This document shows positions 50,145 to 57,254 of a DNA stretch of 64,000 bases, piece after piece. A program made the position numbers and the translations under genes. The stretch is taken from assembly GCF_030167905.1 (NCBI RefSeq), contig NZ_JARGNA010000002.1, forward strand, positions 186,001-250,000, given 5' to 3'. Under the pieces are notes generated by a model, which saw only the letters and a list, made by a program, of their open reading frames with translations, ran no database searches and had not been told where the DNA came from. The DNA is from Flavobacterium terrisoli. GTDB lineage: Bacteria > Bacteroidota > Bacteroidia > Flavobacteriales > Flavobacteriaceae. Position 1 is the first letter of the stretch. Every line of letters starts with the position of its first letter.

Positions 50145-50215
50145 CACGGGCGGAGGGATTCGAACCCCCATCAACGGTTTTGGAGACCGCTATTCTACCC
50201 TTGAACTACGCCCGT
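50145..50215 (-). tRNA. tRNA-Trp (CCA anticodon)
   Basis: 71 bases fold as a cloverleaf: acceptor ACGGGCG/CGCCCGT, T-loop GGTTCGAATCC and an anticodon loop CTCCAAA giving CCA. The 3' CCA end is not encoded. It lies between tuf and secE, a common bacterial position. Confidence 0.95.
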
Positions 50216-50220
50216 TTCAT

Positions 50221-50258
50221 TAAAAACCAGCAGAGTAACCTAAAGGCCCTCTGCTGGT
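50221..50258 (-). terminator. Terminator between tuf and tRNA-Trp
   Basis: ACCAGCAGAG pairs perfectly with CTCTGCTGGT (10 bp) and is followed leftward by TTTTTA. It lies just after the tuf stop and only six bases before tRNA-Trp, so it may separate tuf from tRNA-Trp-secE or act as a partial terminator. Confidence 0.8.
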
Positions 50259-50277
50259 AATATATTTAATTAGATAA

Positions 50278-51465
50278 TTAGTCTAAAATTTCAGTAACCT
50301 GACCTGCACCTACTGTTCTACCACCTTCACGGATAGCGAAACGTAAACCTACGTTTAATGCAATTGGGCTTAACAAGTTTACTTCGATAGTCAAGTTATC
50401 ACCTGGCATTACCATCTCTACACCAGCTGGTAAAGAAATAACTCCTGTTACGTCAGTTGTACGTACGTAGAACTGTGGACGGTAGTTATTGTGGAATGGC
50501 GTGTGACGACCACCTTCTTCTTTTTTCAAGATATAAACCTCAGCTTTAAATTTAGCGTGTGGTTTTACAGAACCTGGTTTACAGATAACCATACCTCTTT
50601 TGATATCAGCTTTATCGATACCTCTTAAAAGTAATCCAACGTTATCTCCAGCCTCACCTCTGTCAAGGATTTTACGGAACATCTCAACTCCAGTAATTGT
50701 AGAAGTCAATTTATCAGCTCCCATACCGATGATCTCAACTGGATCTCCAGTATTAGCAACTCCAGTTTCGATACGACCTGTAGCAACAGTTCCACGACCT
50801 GTAATTGTAAATACGTCCTCAACTGGCATCAAGAATGGTTTAGCGTTATCACGTACTGGCTCTTCGATCCAGTTGTCAACAGCTTCCATCAATTCGATGA
50901 TTTTTGGTACCCAGTTTGGATCATTGTTCAATCCACCTAAAGCAGAACCTTGAACAACAGGACCATTATCTCCATCATATTCGTAGAAAGACAATAAGTC
51001 TCTGATTTCCATTTCTACTAATTCTAATAATTCCGCGTCATCAACCATATCCACTTTGTTCATGAACACAACGATTCTTGGAATACCAACCTGACGTCCT
51101 AAAAGGATGTGCTCACGTGTTTGTGGCATTGGTCCGTCTGTTGCAGCAACTACTAAAATAGCACCGTCCATTTGAGCAGCACCAGTAACCATGTTCTTAA
51201 CGTAATCCGCGTGACCTGGACAGTCAACGTGTGCGTAGTGACGGTTAGCAGTTTCATACTCAACGTGTGAAGTATTAATAGTAATACCTCTTTCTTTTTC
51301 TTCTGGAGCGTTATCAATTTGATCAAATGATTTCGCTTGACAGTAACCTGCATCAGACAATACTTTTGTGATTGCTGCAGTTAAAGTTGTTTTTCCGTGG
51401 TCAACGTGCCCAATTGTTCCAATGTTTAAGTGGGGCTTGTTACGGTTAAAATTTTCTTTTGCCAT
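50278..51465 (-). CDS. tuf: Elongation factor Tu
   Basis: A 395-residue GTPase that carries aminoacyl-tRNA to the ribosome. G1 GHVDHGKT (residues 19-26), effector region [14 protein letters not shown]3 [12 protein letters not shown] and G4 MNKVDMVD are all visible. It sits between tRNA-Thr(GGT) and tRNA-Trp, the classical tufB position; it could be the only tuf gene, as usual in Bacteroidota. It is most likely co-transcribed with the upstream tRNAs. Confidence 0.98.
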   Translation of the reverse strand: MAKENFNRNKPHLNIGTIGHVDHGKTTLTAAITKVLSDAGYCQAKSFDQIDNAPEEKERGITINTSHVEYETANRHYAHVDCPGHADYVKNMVTGAAQMDGAILVVAATDGPMPQTREHILLGRQVGIPRIVVFMNKVDMVDDAELLELVEMEIRDLLSFYEYDGDNGPVVQGSALGGLNNDPNWVPKIIELMEAVDNWIEEPVRDNAKPFLMPVEDVFTITGRGTVATGRIETGVANTGDPVEIIGMGADKLTSTITGVEMFRKILDRGEAGDNVGLLLRGIDKADIKRGMVICKPGSVKPHAKFKAEVYILKKEEGGRHTPFHNNYRPQFYVRTTDVTGVISLPAGVEMVMPGDNLTIEVNLLSPIALNVGLRFAIREGGRTVGAGQVTEILD

Positions 51466-51520
51466 TTTACTTAATTTTTAATCTTAGTTTATATATTAGT
51501 GTTCAAATTTTACAATTTTG

Positions 51521-51592
51521 AGCCAACTACGGGAATTGAACCCGTGACCTCTTCCTTACCAAGGAAGCACTCTACCCCTGAGCTAAGTCGGC
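51521..51592 (-). tRNA. tRNA-Thr (GGT anticodon)
   Basis: 72 bases with acceptor GCCGACT/AGTTGGC, D-loop AGCTCAGGGGTAGAGT, anticodon loop TTGGTAA and T-loop GGTTCAATTCC. It is the last tRNA before tuf. Confidence 0.94.
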
Positions 51593-51763
51593 AGTTTCCC
51601 TGGTTAAAAACCATATGGTGAACCATCTCATTTTTTTGATGATTCTTTACTCGGATTACCTCGCTGTGCTTTGGTGATCCTGATAAGGCGTTGCCTTATC
51701 CAAGCTTTTTAAACTTCATTTTCCCGAAAGCAAGCTTTCAGAAAATGCCTTTCAAAAAGTTTG
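51593..51763. other. 171-bp spacer where a tRNA-Gly gene might be expected
   Basis: In E. coli and many other bacteria a tRNA-Gly lies between tRNA-Tyr and tRNA-Thr in this cluster. Here no cloverleaf is seen. The spacer instead has a tight hairpin GATAAGGC/GCCTTATC (51682-51700) and a smaller GAAAG/CTTTC hairpin (51726-51739). They may be tRNA-processing structures. Confidence 0.6.
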
Positions 51764-51845
51764 TGGGGAGAGCAGGATTCGAACCTGCGAAGATGTAATC
51801 AGCGGATTTACAGTCCGCCCTCGTTGGCCGCTTGAGTATCTCCCC
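51764..51845 (-). tRNA. tRNA-Tyr (GTA anticodon)
   Basis: 82 bases with a long variable arm, as expected for tyrosine. Acceptor GGGGAGA/TCTCCCC, anticodon loop CTGTAAA and T-loop GGTTCGAATCC are visible. Confidence 0.94.
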
Positions 51846-51879
51846 CTAACCTTTTTATTTTCAATACTATAAAGAACAG

Positions 51880-51953
51880 AGCCGATAGAGGGACTCGAAC
51901 CCACGACCTGCTGATTACAAATCAGCTGCTCTAGCCAACTGAGCTACACCGGC
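51880..51953 (-). tRNA. tRNA-Thr (TGT anticodon)
   Basis: 74 bases with acceptor GCCGGTG/TATCGGC, D-loop AGCTCAGTTGGCTAGAGC, anticodon loop TTTGTAA and T-loop GGTTCGAGTCC. It is the first tRNA of the cluster, just after a terminator/promoter overlap. Confidence 0.94.
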
Positions 51954-51959
51954 GACAAT

Positions 51960-51987
51960 AAAAAAAGTCCGCTATTTCTAACGGACT
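51960..51987 (-). terminator. Terminator after hpf, overlapping the tRNA-tuf promoter start region
   Basis: Read leftward, AGTCCG pairs with CGGACT (10-base loop) and runs straight into TTTTTT. It ends seven bases before tRNA-Thr(TGT). Confidence 0.8.
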
Positions 51988-51988
51988 G

Positions 51989-52019
51989 CAAATGTATGGA
52001 TTTTATCTTTTAATCAAAA
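51989..52019 (-). promoter_or_regulatory. Promoter of the tRNA-Thr/Tyr/Thr-tuf operon
   Basis: Read leftward: TTTTG (52019-52015), 18 bases, TACATTTG (51996-51989). Both boxes and the spacing are ideal for the Bacteroidota housekeeping sigma factor. The expected start site (about 51984) falls inside the left arm of the terminator hairpin. Confidence 0.8.
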
Positions 52020-52041
52020 CATTTTTATAAAAAAATTTAAG

Positions 52042-52344
52042 TTATATATGTGTTCTGATTTTTTCCTTTCTTTTTACCAATAATCTTTCTAAAGATTCGG
52101 ACGATAACTCCACTGCTTCCTCGAATGTTTTACATTGTTTCTTTACCATAAAATCATCACCCGGAACGTGAATTTTAACCTCTACAATTTTATTTTCTTT
52201 CTCACTTGTATTATCAACCTTCAAAAAAACATCTGACGAAACCACTTTATCATAAAATTTTTCAAGTTTACCTAATCTTTCATTGATGAAATCAACCAGC
52301 TTTCTGTCGACAGTGAAATTTACCGCATTAACATTTACCTTCAT
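52042..52344 (-). CDS. Ribosome hibernation-promoting factor, short form
   Basis: A 100-residue protein starting MKVNVNAVNFTVDRKLVDFI, with GKLEKFYDKVVSSDVFLK and a basic C-terminal helix SLERLLVKRKEKIRTHI. This is the HPF/RaiA fold that binds the decoding centre of idle ribosomes. There is no long-form C-terminal dimerisation domain. The in-frame ATG 19 codons upstream was rejected because it would extend into xerC. It lies 31 bases after the xerC stop and is probably co-transcribed with it. Confidence 0.9.
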   Translation of the reverse strand: MKVNVNAVNFTVDRKLVDFINERLGKLEKFYDKVVSSDVFLKVDNTSEKENKIVEVKIHVPGDDFMVKKQCKTFEEAVELSSESLERLLVKRKEKIRTHI

Positions 52345-52375
52345 AATTAAATTTTTATTGATTAAACATTGAGAA

Positions 52376-53272
52376 TTATTTTTTATTTCTCGGATGAGCA
52401 CTACTGTAGACTTTTTTAAGTTCCGCTAAACTGCTGTGCGTATAGACTTGGGTAGAGGCCAAACTAGAATGTCCTAATAACTCTTTAACCGAATTAATAT
52501 CTGCCCCGTTGTTGAGTAGGTGTGTGGCAAACGTGTGCCTTAATATATGTGGACTTTTTTTAACCTTCTCGGAGACATTACTAAAGTAATAATTTATTAG
52601 ACGATAAACAAACGAATCGTTCAATTTAACGCCTTTTAACAGTAGAAAAAAATACTCCGCATCTTCAATCCTTTGTAAATGTGACCTTTCTGTTAAATAT
52701 AATTTTATCTGATTTTCCACGATGGGCAAAATCGGTATAATCCTTTCCTTATTTCTTTTCCCTAAAACTTTCAGGGTTCCGTTGGACAAATCAATATTGT
52801 GCAACTTTAGATTAATCAGCTCTGCCCTACGGATACCGGTAGTGTAGAACAAATCAACTATCAGTTTGTCGCGGATGCCGTCAAAATCATTTGTATAAGT
52901 GATTTGGTTTAAAACCAGATCCAGTTCTTTTTCCGAAAAGGGAATTTGTAATTTCTTGGGGGCTTTTAGGGCTTTGTGTTTCAAAAGCGGACTCGCTTCT
53001 ATTTGTTTTGTTTTGAGTAAAAATTTGTAAAACGATTTTAAGGAAGATATTTTCCGGTTAATCGAAGAATTTGAAATACCATCATCTGAAAGCGAAACAA
53101 TCCAGGCACGGATTTGACTGTAGTTAACCTTAATCAGATTATAGTCATCAAAAGCATTGGATAAAAATGACTCGAAGAAACCGATGTCATTGATATAAGC
53201 GGTTACCGTATGCAAAGAGTATTTTTTCTCTAACAGTAAATAATCCTGAAACTTATTTTTAAAATTTTCCAT
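52376..53272 (-). CDS. xerC: Tyrosine recombinase, XerC type
   Basis: A 298-residue site-specific recombinase, the normal XerC/XerD length. The N-terminal SAM-like domain (YLLLEKKYSLHTVTAYINDI) is followed by the catalytic domain with Arg148 (TTGIRRAEL), His242 and Arg245 (HILRHTFATHLL), a late His in LLGHSS and the nucleophile Tyr277 (STQVYTHSS). It presumably resolves chromosome dimers at dif with a XerD partner not in this window. It lies between two ribosome-related genes (rpsU and hpf) and its ATG directly follows the T-run of the rpsU terminator. Confidence 0.9.
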   Translation of the reverse strand: MENFKNKFQDYLLLEKKYSLHTVTAYINDIGFFESFLSNAFDDYNLIKVNYSQIRAWIVSLSDDGISNSSINRKISSLKSFYKFLLKTKQIEASPLLKHKALKAPKKLQIPFSEKELDLVLNQITYTNDFDGIRDKLIVDLFYTTGIRRAELINLKLHNIDLSNGTLKVLGKRNKERIIPILPIVENQIKLYLTERSHLQRIEDAEYFFLLLKGVKLNDSFVYRLINYYFSNVSEKVKKSPHILRHTFATHLLNNGADINSVKELLGHSSLASTQVYTHSSLAELKKVYSSAHPRNKK

Positions 53273-53320
53273 AAAAAAACCGCTGAGTTCAAAGTTATGA
53301 AACTTTAATCATCAGCGGTT
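53273..53320 (-). terminator. Terminator of rpsU, abutting the xerC start codon
   Basis: AACCGCTGA pairs with TCAGCGGTT around an inner AAAGTT/AACTTT hairpin. Read leftward it is followed by TTTTTTT and then directly by the xerC ATG. Confidence 0.82.
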
Positions 53321-53340
53321 ATATCTTATAAGGAAATTAA

Positions 53341-53535
53341 CTATCCTTCTAGACTGTCTCTTAAGTTTTGAATATAAGCAGCTTTTTGAACTTGTGCTCT
53401 TCTCACTACAGATGGCTTAGTAAACGCCTGACGCGCTCTAAGTTGTCTTACAGTTCCGGTTTTATCGAATTTTCTTTTGTAGCGCTTTAATGCTCTATCA
53501 ATGTTTTCTCCGTCTTTAATTGGTATAATCAACAT
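53341..53535 (-). CDS. rpsU: 30S ribosomal protein S21 (bS21)
   Basis: A 64-residue basic protein: MLIIPIKDGENIDRALKRYK, then FDKTGTVRQLRARQAFTKPS. bS21 sits near the 3' end of 16S rRNA. In Flavobacterium it helps hide the anti-Shine-Dalgarno sequence, so most genes do not use it. This gene is the exception in the window: a strong Shine-Dalgarno lies nine bases before its ATG, and its own promoter and terminator bracket it. That fits feedback control by free bS21. Confidence 0.96.
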   Translation of the reverse strand: MLIIPIKDGENIDRALKRYKRKFDKTGTVRQLRARQAFTKPSVVRRAQVQKAAYIQNLRDSLEG

Positions 53536-53544
53536 AATTTAGAC

Positions 53545-53551
53545 ACCTCCT
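53545..53551 (-). promoter_or_regulatory. Strong Shine-Dalgarno of rpsU
   Basis: Read leftward the mRNA has GAGAGGAGGTGT; the AGGAGGT core lies nine bases before the ATG, ideal spacing. No other start in the window that I checked has such a match, in line with the rarity of Shine-Dalgarno use in Bacteroidota. Confidence 0.88.
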
Positions 53552-53566
53552 CTCATTTAGTGGGTG

Positions 53567-53596
53567 CAAAAGTAACACTTATTTTGATTTTTCAAA
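53567..53596 (-). promoter_or_regulatory. Promoter of rpsU
   Basis: Read leftward: TTTG (53596-53593), 18 bases, TACTTTTG (53574-53567). This is a full match to the Bacteroidota consensus and predicts a leader of about 25-30 bases that carries the Shine-Dalgarno. Confidence 0.8.
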
Positions 53597-53613
53597 GCAA
53601 AGAACAAAGAAAA

Positions 53614-54783
53614 TTATTTCACGGCCGGCTGATAGCTTTGTTTATCAAAGATCATTTTTGACAAAATCTCCCTGAGGATTTCTGAAGTTCCACCGCCAAT
53701 TGGCCCCAAACGACTGTCTCTTAACAGACGTGCCAATGGGTATTCTTCCATATAACCGTAACCTCCTAACATTTGCAGGCAACTGTAAATGGCTTCGTCA
53801 GCAACTTTGGTCGATTTTAATTTAGCCATACTGGCTTCTTTTACTACATATTCACCATTATTCAACCTTGCCACAGCGGCATAATTGAACACTTTACAAT
53901 GCTCCACTTCGGTAACATGGTCCACCATCGTATGGCGCAATGCCTGAAACTTGTTTATTGTAGTTCCAAATGCTTCGCGTTGTGACATATAATCAATCGT
54001 ATATTCAATCGCATACTCCGCTCTTGCATGGGCATTGATAGCCATAATCAATCGCTCTAAAGCAAAATGCTGCATGATATAGGCAAATCCTTTTCCTTCT
54101 TCACCCATTAAATTTTGGAGTGGAATTTCAACATTATCAAAGGATATCTCAGCAGTATCTGATGCTCGCCAACCTAATTTGTCCAACTTCGTAGCGGTAA
54201 TTCCGTTTAGGTTTGTATCTATCACAAACATGCTTATTCCTTTATTCCCTGAGTCCGGATCTGTTTTTGCGGCAACTACATAATAGTCTGCGTAAACACC
54301 GTTTGTGATAAAAGTCTTAGAACCATTGATAATATACTTGTCTCCTTTTTTTATGGCTGTAGTTCGCATACCCGCAACATCACTTCCGCCAAAAGGCTCA
54401 GAAATACACAAAGCGCCTATCTTATCCCCTGCAATACTTGGTGCCAAATAGTCCTGCTTGATTCGTTCATCGCCTTCAGCATTTAGATGCGTCATGGCCA
54501 AATAAGCATGTGCCCATATGGCAGCAGCAAATCCGGATGATTTTATTTTTTGAAGTTCTTCTAAAAAGATTACCGTGTAAAACAAATCCAAATTCAATCC
54601 ACCATAAGCCTCAGGGTATTTTAGTCCAAAAAAGCCCATCTCTCCAAACTTTTTCCAAATAAAGCGTTCGATAGTACCCGTCTTTTCCCATTTTTCAATA
54701 TGTGGTACTACTTCTTTTTGCAAAAAGTCCTGTAAACTTTTTCTAAACAATTCGTGTTCTTCTGTAAAATAGGTTGAATTCAT
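53614..54783 (-). CDS. Acyl-CoA dehydrogenase
   Basis: A 389-residue FAD enzyme that introduces a trans-2 double bond into an acyl-CoA. Family signatures are CISEPFGGSDVAGM and GGYGYMEEYPLARLLRDSRL. In short- and medium-chain enzymes the catalytic Glu sits in YEGT; here the motif is IGGGTSEI, so that residue is Gly. As in isovaleryl-CoA and long-chain dehydrogenases, the base is probably the Glu of ALERL (Glu243). The substrate may thus be branched or long-chain, but this is inference. It stands upstream of rpsU and 31 bases after the helix-hairpin-helix gene. Confidence 0.9.
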   Translation of the reverse strand: MNSTYFTEEHELFRKSLQDFLQKEVVPHIEKWEKTGTIERFIWKKFGEMGFFGLKYPEAYGGLNLDLFYTVIFLEELQKIKSSGFAAAIWAHAYLAMTHLNAEGDERIKQDYLAPSIAGDKIGALCISEPFGGSDVAGMRTTAIKKGDKYIINGSKTFITNGVYADYYVVAAKTDPDSGNKGISMFVIDTNLNGITATKLDKLGWRASDTAEISFDNVEIPLQNLMGEEGKGFAYIMQHFALERLIMAINAHARAEYAIEYTIDYMSQREAFGTTINKFQALRHTMVDHVTEVEHCKVFNYAAVARLNNGEYVVKEASMAKLKSTKVADEAIYSCLQMLGGYGYMEEYPLARLLRDSRLGPIGGGTSEILREILSKMIFDKQSYQPAVK

Positions 54784-54814
54784 ATAAATAAGGCTGTCTT
54801 TTTAGGGTATTTTT

Positions 54815-55696
54815 TTAGAATTCCAAATATAAGGCAATTATCTTTATCTTATCAACAGGAAATCCTTTAATTTTTGACAAATCCTCAATTTTAATATCGC
54901 CATTCATACTTCTGTAGATGACGATTTCTTTGGCCAAAGCATATCTGAAAAATGGAAATTGAGCCAACTCCTTGACAGAGGCATTGTTAATACTAACTCT
55001 TTTGATATTGGCAGTTGATTTTACAACAAAATATTTATTCAGATTTTCAATGACTTCGGGTGACAAACCCCAAACATCATTCAGCTGTTCCATCGAAACA
55101 AAACCGCCAAGTTTGCTTTTTTGTTCCAAAATTCTGTCCGAAATTTTATCGCCAATTCCGTAGACCTTCATCAAATCTTCCTTTGTGGCTTCATTGATAT
55201 CGAGGATCAGAATCTTTTCAGCTTTAGCAAATTCCGTATTGGTATAAGTTGACTTGTATTCATTTTTGCTTTTGACCCAATCCGGAAATTTGAAATAAGG
55301 CGAAATCGCTTTAAGCAAAGAATCGGAAACTTTGGTTACCTCCTGAAACTCCGCAGCCGAATTGACAAACTTGTTTTGTTTGCGATACGCCAGCAATCGA
55401 TCGATTTCCGCAACCGACATACCGAGTTTGTACCCTTTGAAATCGGTAATGAAATTGGGATTGAAAGGATAAATGGTCGGCTTGTAATTTTTGTTCCGAA
55501 GTTTGAGACTGTCTAACAAACTTTGATTCGCCAGCCAATTGGCTTTTTCCTGATTAGAATCATCAAAGGTTTTGAAATCACTAAAGAGATAAAATCCCTG
55601 GCAAACCACTATAATTAAAAAGAGCAGTATAATTCCAATCCGTTGACTTTTCGAATAACTTAAAATCGATTGCAGGATGGAATTATCATTCGTCAT
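54815..55696 (-). CDS. Membrane-anchored helix-hairpin-helix protein (ComEA-like)
   Basis: A 293-residue protein with one N-terminal transmembrane helix (RIGIILLFLIIVVCQGFYLF). The rest is extracytoplasmic, with three helix-hairpin-helix-type units. The clearest is ILDINEATKEDLMKVYGIG followed by KISDRILEQKSKLGGF; another is VSINNASVKELAQFPFFRYA. Such domains bind DNA non-specifically; ComEA uses one for DNA uptake. A DNA-uptake role is possible but no other competence genes are near. It lies two bases downstream of the PspC gene and is co-transcribed with it. Confidence 0.8.
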   Translation of the reverse strand: MTNDNSILQSILSYSKSQRIGIILLFLIIVVCQGFYLFSDFKTFDDSNQEKANWLANQSLLDSLKLRNKNYKPTIYPFNPNFITDFKGYKLGMSVAEIDRLLAYRKQNKFVNSAAEFQEVTKVSDSLLKAISPYFKFPDWVKSKNEYKSTYTNTEFAKAEKILILDINEATKEDLMKVYGIGDKISDRILEQKSKLGGFVSMEQLNDVWGLSPEVIENLNKYFVVKSTANIKRVSINNASVKELAQFPFFRYALAKEIVIYRSMNGDIKIEDLSKIKGFPVDKIKIIALYLEF

Positions 55697-55698
55697 AA

Positions 55699-55926
55699 TT
55701 ACAAATCAAACACCGAAGTTCGTTTGCCGCGAATTAAATCTTTGAGTTTAATCCAAAAGGCCAAAGTGAGGTACACACCAAACCACAATCCGGCGGTAAC
55801 AAAAGTGATATAGATAAAAAACAAACGCACATTCGAAGCACGCATTCCGAGTTTGTCTGCCAAGCGGGACGAAACGTGAAAACCGTGTTTTTCGAAGAAA
55901 TATTTAAGTTGTATAACCGGTGACAT
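55699..55926 (-). CDS. PspC domain small membrane protein
   Basis: A 75-residue protein with the PspC pattern: an N-terminal amphipathic part (FEKHGFHVSSRLADKLGMRA), the invariant-type RASNVRLFFIYITF and one transmembrane helix (GLWFGVYLTLAFWIK). PspC proteins are linked to membrane stress through the phage-shock system in Proteobacteria; in Bacteroidota the role is less clear. It sits between DUF2851 (three bases upstream) and the helix-hairpin-helix gene (two bases downstream), a tight three-gene unit. Confidence 0.85.
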   Translation of the reverse strand: MSPVIQLKYFFEKHGFHVSSRLADKLGMRASNVRLFFIYITFVTAGLWFGVYLTLAFWIKLKDLIRGKRTSVFDL

Positions 55927-55929
55927 TTG

Positions 55930-57198
55930 TTATGATTTTAAAAGTTCAGTACCAATAGCACATTGCAAACATTTACTCTGGTTGCAATAATCTTTTTTTA
56001 ATTGCAAAAGCGATTGGGTTTCAAAGGCACTTTTGGCATCTATGCCAAAATTAGAAAACTTTTCAATGATAATATTCTTTTCGGGCGCAATAGTTTCCAT
56101 CAGTTGCAAAAGCGATTCCAAAATTTCTTTGCCCTGACTTTTGGCATAGGCAAATTGGAACGGAACAATCGTATTAATAATCAGCAAATCGATGAATGAC
56201 TTGGAGAACTGCTTGTTCTTTTTCGGGCTTTCCTTGTCAAACTGATAATGTGTTTGCCAATAAGGCGAAACGCCAACATCAAACAGTTTATAAAAATCCT
56301 CGAGTGAATGTGTCGCTACCACTTTGGAAAACAGATTTTGCTGCTTATGATATAGCATTGCCAATTGTGCCAGGCGAATCGTCGGAAAATTATCAGGACG
56401 GTGTTTGAAAAACTGAACCGGTTCGATAAATGATTTTTTCAGCCGATGTTTCTGTGTGATATAAGTGGAGCGGCTTTGCAAATCCTTGCTGTAAAAATCT
56501 TCGGCATCAATAGGCAACAAATCCACTTTGCCAAACAACAGCGCTTCGAGATTCTCCACTTCAAAACTCTCTTTTCTGATGATGGAAAACGGAATCGATT
56601 TGGCCATTTTCAAAAAGATTTCACCATTCGTATTCAACCCAAAATTCTTGGCCAGCATATAAAACAAAACCGCTTCCCAATCGTTATCGGTTTGCTGCAG
56701 CAATTCCTGAATCGGGATTGACTTTCGCTCCAAGCGTTCAAAAAATAATCGCTCCTGCCAATGACTCAATTGAAATCCATCAATCGATTCAATTTGGTTC
56801 TCACAATAAATCCAGGACTTTGGCGCAGACAGTGATAAATATTGGTTCAAAATATCGTTGGTAACATAAGGTTTCAATGCCAAAGTTGGGATTTCCGAAT
56901 TGTCTTTTCTGAAAATCGGCGTATCGTGTTCCCAAACCACATGCAGGATCACATTATTATAATGGTCATCATTTTCGTGTTGGTGCAAATACCAGTCGGA
57001 CGACTTGAGATGGATTTCCACATTGCCGGCCCATTTTTGGTCGCCAATAATAATTTGGGCATTAAAAAAATCAGGACCGGATTGTCTTAAATATTGACCG
57101 GTATTGACAATCGTGAGCTCTTCTCCAGAAACCGTTGTTAGGTTGGAAAAGGCAAACTTCTTATATTGCCATACATAATGAAGAAAATCTTCTTTCAC
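55930..57198 (-). CDS. DUF2851 family protein (GTG start)
   Basis: A 422-residue protein with the DUF2851 features MKEDFLHYVWQYKKF at the N-terminus, GNVEIHLKSSDWYLHQHEND with the conserved histidine cluster, NVILHVVWEHDTPIF, and a Cys-rich C-terminus (CNQSKCLQCAIG). The family is confined mainly to Bacteroidota and has no known function; the EIH and WEHD residues suggest a nuclease-like metal site, but this is speculation. The start is GTG: an in-frame stop six codons upstream rules out an earlier start. A -7 box lies just upstream at 57215-57222. Confidence 0.88.
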   Translation of the reverse strand: MKEDFLHYVWQYKKFAFSNLTTVSGEELTIVNTGQYLRQSGPDFFNAQIIIGDQKWAGNVEIHLKSSDWYLHQHENDDHYNNVILHVVWEHDTPIFRKDNSEIPTLALKPYVTNDILNQYLSLSAPKSWIYCENQIESIDGFQLSHWQERLFFERLERKSIPIQELLQQTDNDWEAVLFYMLAKNFGLNTNGEIFLKMAKSIPFSIIRKESFEVENLEALLFGKVDLLPIDAEDFYSKDLQSRSTYITQKHRLKKSFIEPVQFFKHRPDNFPTIRLAQLAMLYHKQQNLFSKVVATHSLEDFYKLFDVGVSPYWQTHYQFDKESPKKNKQFSKSFIDLLIINTIVPFQFAYAKSQGKEILESLLQLMETIAPEKNIIIEKFSNFGIDAKSAFETQSLLQLKKDYCNQSKCLQCAIGTELLKS

Positions 57199-57214
57199 GA
57201 TTCTTAATTTTATT

Positions 57215-57222
57215 CAAAAGTA
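57215..57222 (-). promoter_or_regulatory. -7 promoter element of the DUF2851-PspC-HhH operon
   Basis: Read leftward TACTTTTG, a perfect TAnnTTTG, 16 bases before the GTG start. No good -33 box is seen. Confidence 0.5.
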
Positions 57223-57254
57223 AGAAATTTACTTTTATCTTAAAAATTTTTGTA

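Noticed and set aside
52376..53272. Tyrosine recombinase beside tRNA genes considered as the integrase of a genomic island
   Set aside because: It has XerC length and motifs, neighbours are housekeeping genes, the tRNAs are intact, and no direct repeats or cargo genes are seen.
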